Assembly (NCBI GenBank): GCA_016840515.1
Contig: JAEOSF010000041.1
Coordinates: forward strand, 1 to 34,204
From: Candidatus Borrarchaeum yapensis
GTDB lineage: Archaea > Asgardarchaeota > Sifarchaeia > Borrarchaeales > Borrarchaeaceae
Direction of reading: 5' to 3'
Length of the DNA: 34,204 nucleotides
Shown here in pieces: positions 16,683 to 24,296 of this stretch (positions are counted from its first letter, which is position 1; each line of letters begins with the position of its first letter). Under the pieces are notes generated by a model that searched no databases, was not told the DNA's origin, and saw nothing but the letters and a program-made list of their open reading frames with translations. A program made the translations under genes and the position numbers.

Positions 16683-17561
16683 TCAAATGTTTAATACATC
16701 TACCAAAATTTTTGCGACATCAGAAGGAACATCTGCTACTTGAATTCCTACTTCTTTTAAACGATTAATTTTACCTTCAGCAGAGCCTACGCCCATTGAA
16801 ATAATAGCACCTGCATGCCCCATTCGCTTATCTGATGGTGCAGTCTTACCTGCTATAAATGCAACAATTGGTTTCACTTTATGATCCTGAATGTAATCTG
16901 CAAGTCTCTCTTCTGCATCTCCTCCGATTTCACCGATAATTACCACAGCCTTTGTTTCAGGATCTGCTTGAAATCGCTGAACTATTTCAATGAAGTCACT
17001 CCCAATTATTGGGTCGCCGCCTATACCAACACAGGTACTTTGTCCCAGCCTCGAATCAGCAGCAGTCAACGTAGCTGCTATTTCATAAAAGAGAGTGCCT
17101 GAACGTGCAATAATGCCTACTGGTCCCTTTCGAAATACATGAGAGGGCATGACTCCCACTTTACACTCTTCAGGAGAAATGATTCCCGGGCAATTTGGAC
17201 CTATTATTACGATATTCTTATCTCGTGCATAGTTCACGAATCCAATGGAATCTCGTATTGGAATGCCTTCAGTAATAACAACAATTGGATTTAAATTCGA
17301 TTCAATAGCTTCATATACAGCATCCGCAACAAATCTTGCAGGTATGAAAAGTATCGATGCTGTCGCTTGTGTTTCCTCAACTGCTTCTGAAACGAAATCG
17401 TATACAGGAATGCCATTTAGTTCTTGTCCAACCTTGCCAGGCGTCACTCCAGCAACAATTTGTGTGCCATAGTCTAACATGACTTTTGTATGAAATTGAC
17501 CTTCCCGGCCAGTTATCCCTTGAACAAGAATTTTTGTGTTTTTATCAACTAGAATAGTCAT
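16683..17561 (-). CDS. sucD: succinyl-CoA synthetase, alpha subunit
   Basis: This subunit carries the CoA site and the phosphorylated histidine of succinyl-CoA synthetase, which couples succinyl-CoA and NDP/NTP. The CoA-binding Rossmann motif VQGITGREGQFHT begins near residue 13. GPNCPGIISP is at 121-130. The catalytic His249 is in KRMGHAGAII. Full length at 292 residues. A GGAGG ribosome-binding site lies within the last codons of sucC, 3 nt upstream, so the subunits are translationally linked. A T-rich intergenic stretch separates it from the convergent unknown gene. Confidence 0.95.
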   Translation of the reverse strand: MTILVDKNTKILVQGITGREGQFHTKVMLDYGTQIVAGVTPGKVGQELNGIPVYDFVSEAVEETQATASILFIPARFVADAVYEAIESNLNPIVVITEGIPIRDSIGFVNYARDKNIVIIGPNCPGIISPEECKVGVMPSHVFRKGPVGIIARSGTLFYEIAATLTAADSRLGQSTCVGIGGDPIIGSDFIEIVQRFQADPETKAVVIIGEIGGDAEERLADYIQDHKVKPIVAFIAGKTAPSDKRMGHAGAIISMGVGSAEGKINRLKEVGIQVADVPSDVAKILVDVLNI

Positions 17562-17564
17562 TTT

Positions 17565-18710
17565 TTATCCTCCGCTACTTATAAGTTCTACTATTCTTTT
17601 AGCTGCCGTCTCCATAGATTTAAGATATTCAATACCCGCTTCTGCTAGAATTTTTTGCCCCTCCTTTTCTCGTGTACCCACGAGGCGAATTACGATAGGT
17701 TTTTTCACAGCCGTGACTTTAAGCGCGTTTACGATTCCCTGTGCCACTTCGTCACCCCGAGTAATTCCTCCAAGTATGTTTACAAGGATGCCTTTTACCG
17801 TAGGATTTTCCAATAGTAGTTTAGTTGCTTCTAACATTCTCTCAGCCTGTGCACCACCCCCGATATCTAAGAAGTTGGCTGGTTTGCCACCATAAAAGTC
17901 AATTATATCCATTGAAGCCATTGTCAAGCCAGCTCCATTAGCAATGATTCCAATATTGCCATCGAGATCAACATAACTAAAACCAAATTCCTTAGCTCTT
18001 AATTCAAACTCAGTAAGATCGCGTAACTCTTCTTTAGCCTTTTCCTGTAGATGAGGATGTCGAAACAAAGAATTGTCATCAATAATCATTCGTGCGTCTG
18101 CTGCAATGATTTTGCCCTCTTCTGTCAACACTAACGGATTACTTTCAATAAGTTCGCAGTCATACGCAGTAACAACTTCAAAAAGCTTGTTTATTATAGA
18201 AATAATCTCTTTCTGCAATTCTTTTGAGGATGTAAGAAATTGCGCGAGCTTTCTAACTTCAAAAGTTCGAATTCCAAAGTACGGCTGGATGTATACTTTG
18301 AGTATTTGATCGGGCTTTTCTAATGCTAATTGCTCAATATCCACGCCACCTTCTTTTGAGGCAATGGTTACATAGCTCCGTGCACTGCGATCTACAATGA
18401 TGCTCAAATAAAATTCTTTAGAAATATTGAGCCTCTCTTCCACCAGTACCTTTTCAACTGTGAGTCCCTTAATATTCATACCCAGAATACTTTGACTCAC
18501 AGTTTTTGCGTCTTCTGATTTTTCAGCAATTTTAATTCCGCCAGCTTTGCCTCTCCCAGAAACTAAAACTTGCGATTTGATAACCACTGGTCTATTTAGA
18601 CGATCAGCGATTGCTTTTACCTCATCAGAATTAGATGCTATTTCGCCTTTTGGTATAGGGACGCCATACTCAGCAAATATCTTTTTAGTTTCATATTCAT
18701 GCAATTTCAT
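17565..18710 (-). CDS. sucC: succinyl-CoA synthetase, beta subunit
   Basis: The ATP-grasp subunit that binds nucleotide and succinate. The N-terminal ATP-grasp domain includes KLHEYETKKIFAEYGVPIP and VVIKSQVLVSGRGKAGG near residue 40. The C-terminal ligase/CoA-like domain includes GNIGIIANGAGLTMASMD near 253 and LGGITRGDEVAQGI near 314. The length (381 aa) is normal. AAGGAG lies before the ATG. It is the first gene of sucCD; a 16-bp palindrome is 100 nt upstream, next to the TrmB-family gene, and may be its operator. Nucleotide preference (ATP or GTP) cannot be told. Confidence 0.95.
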   Translation of the reverse strand: MKLHEYETKKIFAEYGVPIPKGEIASNSDEVKAIADRLNRPVVIKSQVLVSGRGKAGGIKIAEKSEDAKTVSQSILGMNIKGLTVEKVLVEERLNISKEFYLSIIVDRSARSYVTIASKEGGVDIEQLALEKPDQILKVYIQPYFGIRTFEVRKLAQFLTSSKELQKEIISIINKLFEVVTAYDCELIESNPLVLTEEGKIIAADARMIIDDNSLFRHPHLQEKAKEELRDLTEFELRAKEFGFSYVDLDGNIGIIANGAGLTMASMDIIDFYGGKPANFLDIGGGAQAERMLEATKLLLENPTVKGILVNILGGITRGDEVAQGIVNALKVTAVKKPIVIRLVGTREKEGQKILAEAGIEYLKSMETAAKRIVELISSGG

Positions 18711-18809
18711 CGTGAATTATCTCCTTAACTTGAAATAAATTTAATAAGAGCTGAAACACAGAAATATTTTTTCATTATTTTAGCTTAAGATTCTCCAACA
18801 TTTTATTAT

Positions 18810-18825
18810 GTTTACATATGTAAAC
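18810..18825. promoter_or_regulatory. perfect 16-bp palindrome, candidate operator upstream of sucCD
   Basis: GTTTACATATGTAAAC reads the same on both strands. It lies 8 nt past the stop of the TrmB-family regulator and 100 nt before the sucC ATG. A smaller palindrome, GTTTAAAC (18831-18838), adjoins it. Length and symmetry suit a dimeric helix-turn-helix regulator; the neighbouring TrmB protein is the obvious candidate. Confidence 0.5.
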
Positions 18826-18832
18826 CTCACGT

Positions 18833-19648
18833 TTAAACTGATTTTTTAAATTTTTCTTTTAATGGTGTAGCAAAATTCCAAAATTGCTCATAAAAGAATT
18901 TGAAAATAAATACAAGCCCAGGGCTCTTTGCCCATATCCCAAACTCACTTTCTTGAACACTAGGAAATGTAAACAAAATCTCATTTTCATCTATTACGAC
19001 AATGCGTGAGCCCGGCGGTATTATATGGCGACCAGGATGTGTAAACGGCAGAGCATTTTCATCTGGAAGTGTGATTGGGATAATTCCTACTTCTAGATTT
19101 GGATCTAACGGGAGTGCAGTCAGTCTTGGGAGGTCATCTTTTCCAAAAGTAAGTCTTATTCTAATACCTTGAGAGCATAAATCCGAAATTGTTTCGATAA
19201 ATAAAGGAAGATCCTCAATAGGAATACCCATAATAATTTCAGACTTAGCACTTGGAAGCATTGCTTGAATTCGATTAACAATTTGTTCTCCTCCCCGAAG
19301 AGTCCATATAATTTCTTCAGGACGACCAGTTTCAATTTTTTTCAAGCTTTTAAGTTCCTTAATCGCAAGATCTGTCGCATCGTGATATCTTTGAGCTAGT
19401 TTTTCTATTGCTACTTCTGGGGTTGTTGGTCGATAACGTCGAGGTTTTCCATATTGAATCTCGACTAAATCTTTTTTTTCCAATTCACTTAGAGTCTCAT
19501 ATATTTTTGGACGTGGAACATCAGATTCATGTGCAATTTCACTAGCATTAGCGCTGTTTAATCTAACTAGAGTTATGTAAACCTTTGCCTCGTATTCTGT
19601 GAGACCAAGGTCTTTAAGAGCATTAGTTAATTCGACTATTTCGCCCAA
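18833..19648 (-). CDS. TrmB-family transcriptional regulator
   Basis: The 271-residue protein has an N-terminal winged helix (about residues 8-72) with LGLTEYEAKVYITLVRLNSA and PRPKIYETLSELEKKDLVEI, the TrmB signature. A short coiled linker follows, then a C-terminal sensor region from about residue 115. TrmB proteins bind sugars or other metabolites and control transport and central carbon genes in archaea. Start is TTG with GGAGAGA upstream. The sucCD genes lie downstream on the same strand and the transporter is divergent. The ligand is not predictable. Confidence 0.88.
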   Translation of the reverse strand: MGEIVELTNALKDLGLTEYEAKVYITLVRLNSANASEIAHESDVPRPKIYETLSELEKKDLVEIQYGKPRRYRPTTPEVAIEKLAQRYHDATDLAIKELKSLKKIETGRPEEIIWTLRGGEQIVNRIQAMLPSAKSEIIMGIPIEDLPLFIETISDLCSQGIRIRLTFGKDDLPRLTALPLDPNLEVGIIPITLPDENALPFTHPGRHIIPPGSRIVVIDENEILFTFPSVQESEFGIWAKSPGLVFIFKFFYEQFWNFATPLKEKFKKSV

Positions 19649-19762
19649 CCGATTCTCTCCAATTCTTCCTAAACAAAGAGATTTTGAATTGTTTTAAAAC
19701 AAATATAATAAACAATTCAGAATATAAGAATTCACAAAATAAAATAATAACTCTGCAAGATA

Positions 19763-19840
19763 TTCAATATATTTTGAAATGAGTACTTATCTGCCCAATC
19801 CGTCAAGGATAAAACCATTTGAATAAATGAGTGTTCAAAT
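19763..19840. promoter_or_regulatory. two TTCAA/TTGAA inverted repeats in the regulator-transporter divergent region
   Basis: TTCAA-N6-TTGAA (19763-19778) and a perfect ATTTGAA-N10-TTCAAAT (19817-19840) lie between the divergently transcribed TrmB-family gene and the transporter. Paired dyads of related half-sites in a shared promoter region suggest operators for the adjacent regulator. Because the sequence is AT-rich, chance is not excluded. Confidence 0.4.
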
Positions 19841-19887
19841 TGTATCTCTAATCTATTAATGACTGGATAAAAATGGACTAGAAATCG

Positions 19888-21252
19888 TTGGTGGCATATT
19901 TGCTTGTTATGATTCCTTTTGCAATGATTATGATCATTGCGTATATTCTTATTGCTTCTGACAAGATAAACAAAACGCTAGTTGCTATTGGTGGAGCAGC
20001 AGTTACCATGATAGTTGCATATATCTATTTATTTGCAGGAACTGAAATTTTCACTGAACAAGAGGTTCTTACTGAACTAATAGATTGGGGTGCCATTATC
20101 ATAATATTATCTCTTTTAGTCATTGTAGAGGTTTCTAGAACTTCAGGAATACTAAATTTCCTTACTGTGAAAATAATTAAACTCACAAAAGGAGATACCA
20201 CCAAAATCTTAATCTATACAAATGTGCTCGTGTATATTTTTAGCGCTTTTCTGGGTGATGAATCCGCATTTTTAATAGTCGGCAGCATCACACTTGTTTT
20301 GGTTAGAAACCTGAAACTCGATCCCATGCCTTTCCTTTTGACTGAAGTCATATCCTCAAATGCAGCCAGTTGTGCTACAGTAACAAGTAGCCTCACAAAC
20401 ATCATTATAACTTCCAGTTATTCCTTCGCCCACGAGTACTGGTTAAGTTATGATCGATTTTTGATTATAGCATTTCCTTTTTCTTTAATTATTTTTGTCA
20501 CAAATCTACTTATTGGTAGATGGTTAGTCCGTAATAGGTTCGTATGCCTAGGTGAATGCATAACGGAAAGTGAAATTGAACTTATACTCGGTCTCAGTGA
20601 ATACGAAGTTGTCAAAGATACTTCCATAGTCACAAAGTTTCTTATCTTTTTTGCAGGACTAGTTATAGGATTCTTAGTTGCAGGAGTTGTGGGAATTCCA
20701 TTCTTCTTAGTTGCTTTAATTGGTGCAATCGTCTTCATACTAATTTCTGGAGAATATGTTAATATTGATAAGATCATAAAACGACTAGATTGGAGCACCA
20801 TAATCTTTTTCTTTGGAATTTTCATAGTTGTCGGAGGAGTTGCAAGCGTTGGTTTACTAACTCTGATCGGTGAAACTTTAGGAAATGTTGCTGGAGGGAA
20901 CAAAGCGCTTATCTGGGCTTCATTAATAATAACTGGAGGGATAATTGCTGCCTTTGTCGATAGTGTTAGTGTTGCATTAATGCTGTTATACATTATCCCT
21001 TCGGTAGTTGCATCAGCAGGAATAACAAACCCAGCATCGGTTATTTGGTCTGTAATCTTGGCTGTGAATGTAGGAGATATTTTGAGCCCTCTTGGAGGTG
21101 TCAACTCCGTGCTCATTTTCCTCATGTTTAAAAGAGAAAAGATCAAGTTCTCTTTCCTTGATTTTATGCGAGTTGGAGGTATATTGAGTGCTCTCAACTT
21201 CACGCTAGTGTTTTTGTATATCCTTCTTATATCGAACATCTTAGGATGGTGA
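19888..21252 (+). CDS. ion transporter of the P-protein/ArsB-NhaD (IT superfamily) type
   Basis: A 454-residue integral membrane protein with about 11-12 helices in two repeats. The first repeat contains FLGDESAFLIVG near residue 117, then DPMPFLLTEVISSNAASCATV near 145, where P-protein relatives have a DP..LIAEVLASN.GGTAT motif. The second repeat carries IIAAFVDSVSVALMLLYIIP near 351 and NVGDILSPLGGVNSV near 391. The family moves anions or Na+/H+ (arsenite, Na+, dicarboxylates). Placement beside TrmB and sucCD would suit a carboxylate, but this is inference. Starts are TTG 19888 or GTG 19891. The IS605-type element begins about 15-25 nt after its stop. Confidence 0.8.
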   Translation: MVAYLLVMIPFAMIMIIAYILIASDKINKTLVAIGGAAVTMIVAYIYLFAGTEIFTEQEVLTELIDWGAIIIILSLLVIVEVSRTSGILNFLTVKIIKLTKGDTTKILIYTNVLVYIFSAFLGDESAFLIVGSITLVLVRNLKLDPMPFLLTEVISSNAASCATVTSSLTNIIITSSYSFAHEYWLSYDRFLIIAFPFSLIIFVTNLLIGRWLVRNRFVCLGECITESEIELILGLSEYEVVKDTSIVTKFLIFFAGLVIGFLVAGVVGIPFFLVALIGAIVFILISGEYVNIDKIIKRLDWSTIIFFFGIFIVVGGVASVGLLTLIGETLGNVAGGNKALIWASLIITGGIIAAFVDSVSVALMLLYIIPSVVASAGITNPASVIWSVILAVNVGDILSPLGGVNSVLIFLMFKREKIKFSFLDFMRVGGILSALNFTLVFLYILLISNILGW

Positions 21253-21274
21253 CCTTAACAAGGTTTATGAACTA

Positions 21275-21295
21275 CCTCACGCTAAAGCAGTGAGG
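21275..21295 (-). repeat. right-end hairpin of the tnpB element (probable 3' end of the guide RNA scaffold)
   Basis: CCTCAC and GTGAGG pair around GCT..AGC. On the tnpB strand it reads GAAGCC...GGTAGTTCA, the familiar end of IS605-type elements. It overlaps the last codons of tnpB. In active TnpB systems the RNA guide is read from just past this point. Confidence 0.6.
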
Positions 21296-22565
21296 CTTCC
21301 TGTTTCTGCGACCATACTTGCCTTAACGTAGGCTATCTGGTTCAGATACTCCAACGCTAACGTAGAGGTATTAGTCTCCGCAGGCGTAACTTTGGTAGGT
21401 CCCCTACCTAGTATTCTATGACCTTCGTGTTCTAGCACACAACTGCTGTTAACATCACGATCTATTACCAGACCGCAATGATAACACACATAGGTACGTT
21501 CGGCTAAACTTATAGCGCGTTGATGACCGCAACGCGAACAGATCTTGGTGGAGGGGAAGAAACGGTCGATTTCCATCGGTGTTTGCACCTTTATTTCAAG
21601 CATGCGAATTATTCCACCCAGGCTGGTTGACAACATTCTACTACCCCACAGGCGTTGCCAGGCGCCTAAATTCTCATTTTGATAGCACACCATCTCAAAA
21701 TTGGTGGCGAGGAAATGAACGAGTTTATTGCGGATGTCTCGTTTAATATTGGTGGTCTTGACGTAGGCTTTGAGCAATTTATATAAGGTTTTCCACCAAT
21801 TCCTGCTGCGATGTTGATGGCGACTTAATTGCTTACACAACTGCTTTATACGGCGCGTAACTGGCACCTAGTATTGTATACGTACCCCGTTCGAAAGCGT
21901 TAACTGATGCTTTACCCCAAAATCAATACCAATTGATTGTGCAGGCGCTACCATCGCCGGCCTGTGTTCTCGTGAGGTATAGGTAGTTATCGCAACGTAA
22001 TAATCGCCATGCTGGTGCAGTAAGGTAGCATTAGCACATTCACAATCAGGTGGCAGTTGTTCCAGGCCGTTGACACGCAGTCTTTGCGGTATCATTTGAA
22101 TCTGCAAGTATTTGCCGTTGATAAGCTTGTAGGTATTGCCGTATTGCTTGAGCGGGATGGATTTCACATAAGACTTAAACTTCAACCGCCCCACTGTGTG
22201 ACCCTTCGCTTTCAGACGCGCTAAGCTACGGATATTCTGTTGGGTGCGTGTTATGATGCTTTGGCGCATATGTGACGATAACTGCCTTAATTGGCGAAGT
22301 TCAAACCAGTCTTTAACCTTCATCGCACGGCTGTTATTGTATCATCGATAGAAAACACGTTAGGATGCCCCACACAATAATTATACAGCCATTTAGCTTC
22401 CAAAAATAAGAGCCTTAAGCGAGTTAACGAGTCTTGGTTTACATGCGAGCGGTCTAGCTTGACGATATATACCCGGCACAGCATGTGTTTACGCCGCTCC
22501 TTAGTGTCCTTCAATGTAGCTTTGATCCGTTCGTTCTTTGTTAACATGGCACAAGTGCTCCGCAC
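21277..22565 (-). pseudogene. tnpB: tnpB (RNA-guided nuclease of IS605 elements), split by a frameshift and an in-frame TAG
   Basis: Three consecutive minus-strand segments together make one TnpB. The N-terminal 81 codons (22320-22565) end at a TGA that overlaps the next ATG. The middle 151 codons (21868-22323) hold the first RuvC aspartate in GIDFGVKHQL. A TAG then interrupts the frame, and the last part (21277-21867) holds NENLGAW (second acidic residue), a four-Cys zinc finger (CSRCG..CYHCG) and DRDVNSS (third acidic residue). All catalytic residues survive, so decay is recent, or the lesions are sequencing errors or recoded. TnpB makes RNA-guided cuts that help the element persist. Confidence 0.85.
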
Positions 22566-22687
22566 ACATTAAAATAGCTAGTTATAATTTACAACATAGC
22601 TTCTCACTCTTTGTACTCCATCCTTGTTTATAAACTCCGCAAAAAGTAGCACAAAGTTAAAAAATGTAATACATTAACACAATTCAT

Positions 22688-22708
22688 CCCCAAGCTCAAG
22701 CAATGGGG
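22688..22708 (-). repeat. left-end hairpin of the tnpB element
   Basis: CCCCA (22688-22692) pairs with TGGGG (22704-22708). The flanks CAATTCATCCC and TTCTTG are shared with a hairpin at 31177-31196 upstream of a second tnpB fragment, which supports a conserved terminal structure of one IS family. Confidence 0.6.
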
Positions 22709-22754
22709 CTTTCTTGTGTCGTACCATGTAAAAAAGTATAACTTGAACGTTTTG

Positions 22755-24296
22755 CTACTTTTTACTGGATTTATAAAGCAAGCGATTTAACAAAGTAGCA
22801 GTATGCACGACCTCCATGTCTATTCCTTCATTTTTCACTAATTCTTTCAATTGAAATATACAGAATGGGCAGGGCGTAACAAGGGCTTCAGCTTTCGTTT
22901 CCCTTATGTATTGTGCTTTTCTTGATGCAATTAGTCTTGAAAAATCTCTTATTCCAGCACGTACTCCTCCACCAGCACCACAGCAACGATCTGCTTCTTT
23001 CATTTCAATTAGTTCTGCACCAGTAAATTCAATCAAATCACGGGGTTCCTGTTTTACTCCCTGACCCCGATTTAAGTGACATGGGTCGTGATAAGTTACT
23101 TTTAATTCAAGTAGGTTTTCTGGAGGGGGCAACTTCATTACTTTTTCATAAATAAATTCATTTAAATCGTATGTTTTAAATTTAAGAGGTCGTTTAAGAA
23201 TTTCCTTTGCCCATCTTGAATAGTCATCTTTTAAAGTAATTCCGCAACCAGGACAACCTACAATTACATGTTTGACCCCATATCGTTCTAAAATTTCCAC
23301 ATTTTTCTTAAATTGGCGAATACCTAAGTCAAAATCACCAGAACGTATGGCTGGACTACCACAACACACTTGATCTTTTGGAATAATCACCTGATAACCG
23401 AGTTTGTTCAGCACGTCTATTAAATCTTTACCGATTTTTTGAAGGCGCAAATCCATCATACAACCAGTAAAAAAGATAACAGGTTCACCTTCTCCAACAT
23501 ATTCTCCGAATTGACCGTCTTTTCCTGTCAACGGTTGTTTTTCAATGGTGACTGCCTTACCGTACGATCTAATGCGTTCGATGAATTCTTTTTGTCCTTC
23601 TAATGGTCCAAGACCTTGTTTAACTACAAGTGAACGCAGTTTTTCAATAGCTTTATGTGCAAGATCGATATCTTTAGGGCAGGCCTCAACGCAAGCTTTA
23701 CAAGTAGTACATCTGAATAGTCCATCTGAAAGTGCCTTTTCGAAAACATTCTTGGTATTTCTTGGATCAAACTGAACTTGGGCATATTTACGCATGTAAG
23801 TTGGTCCAATAAATTCATTCCAACTTTCAGCCACGCTTGGGCATGCAGCAATGCAATTATAACATTCTATGCATTTATGATATTCTAATAAGTCCTTTAT
23901 TTCATCCATAGTGAAGGTTTGTGCTTCTTCAGGTGATTTTGCAAAATCTGAACGTATTTCTTTCATTTTCTCGAAAGGCTCTGCAAAGTCAACCGCCAAA
24001 TCTTTGGTAATTGCAAAGGTGGGGAGGGGTTCTAATGTATATTCATTGTCAGGTAGCAATTCAGTTTTGCAAGAGAGCTCTGGTTTACCATTAATCATCA
24101 TAGCACATGATCCACACTGCCCTGCACGACATCCAAACCGAAACGCAAGAGTAGGATCGATGTTTTCATAGATGTGCCACAGTGCATCAAGTACTCTCAT
24201 GCCTTTTTTGTATGGCACCTCGAACTTTTGCCAATGACCATGAGTTTCATTCTCGGGGTCAAATCGCCAAATCTTTAATCTAACCGTTTTTTTCAT
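22755..24296 (-). CDS. tfrB: fumarate reductase/succinate dehydrogenase iron-sulfur subunit fused to CCG domains (TfrB type)
   Basis: The electron-transfer subunit, 513 residues. The N-terminal 2Fe-2S ferredoxin domain has Cys56, 61, 64 and 76. Two 4Fe-4S motifs follow: Cys142/145/148/152 (CIECYNCIAACP) and Cys196/199/202/206. The C-terminal half is HdrB-like, with two CCG motifs (CCGSPAIRSG near 346 and CCGAGGGVR near 453). This layout matches methanogen thiol:fumarate reductase TfrB, in which the CCG part oxidises CoM-SH and CoB-SH. Whether this organism uses those thiols, another thiol or a different donor is unknown. It begins directly after the TfrA stop (TAGATG), so the two are co-translated. 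No membrane-anchor subunits are present. Confidence 0.88.
   Translation of the reverse strand: MKKTVRLKIWRFDPENETHGHWQKFEVPYKKGMRVLDALWHIYENIDPTLAFRFGCRAGQCGSCAMMINGKPELSCKTELLPDNEYTLEPLPTFAITKDLAVDFAEPFEKMKEIRSDFAKSPEEAQTFTMDEIKDLLEYHKCIECYNCIAACPSVAESWNEFIGPTYMRKYAQVQFDPRNTKNVFEKALSDGLFRCTTCKACVEACPKDIDLAHKAIEKLRSLVVKQGLGPLEGQKEFIERIRSYGKAVTIEKQPLTGKDGQFGEYVGEGEPVIFFTGCMMDLRLQKIGKDLIDVLNKLGYQVIIPKDQVCCGSPAIRSGDFDLGIRQFKKNVEILERYGVKHVIVGCPGCGITLKDDYSRWAKEILKRPLKFKTYDLNEFIYEKVMKLPPPENLLELKVTYHDPCHLNRGQGVKQEPRDLIEFTGAELIEMKEADRCCGAGGGVRAGIRDFSRLIASRKAQYIRETKAEALVTPCPFCIFQLKELVKNEGIDMEVVHTATLLNRLLYKSSKK

Larger units (their letters stand above)
21268..22722 (-). mobile_element. IS605/IS200-family element carrying only tnpB (no tnpA), decayed
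   Basis: A minus-strand tnpB in three pieces lies between a right-end hairpin (21275-21295) and a left-end hairpin (22688-22708). No HUH transposase tnpA is present, so it could only move with help from elsewhere. GC content is visibly higher than in the flanking genes, which suggests transfer. Exact ends are uncertain by about 10-20 nt. It is inserted just after the transporter stop codon and does not interrupt a gene. Confidence 0.8.

Noticed and set aside
20448..21239. 263-codon open frame on the minus strand opposite the transporter
   Set aside because: It is antisense to a clear membrane transporter, with no ribosome-binding site or recognisable domain.
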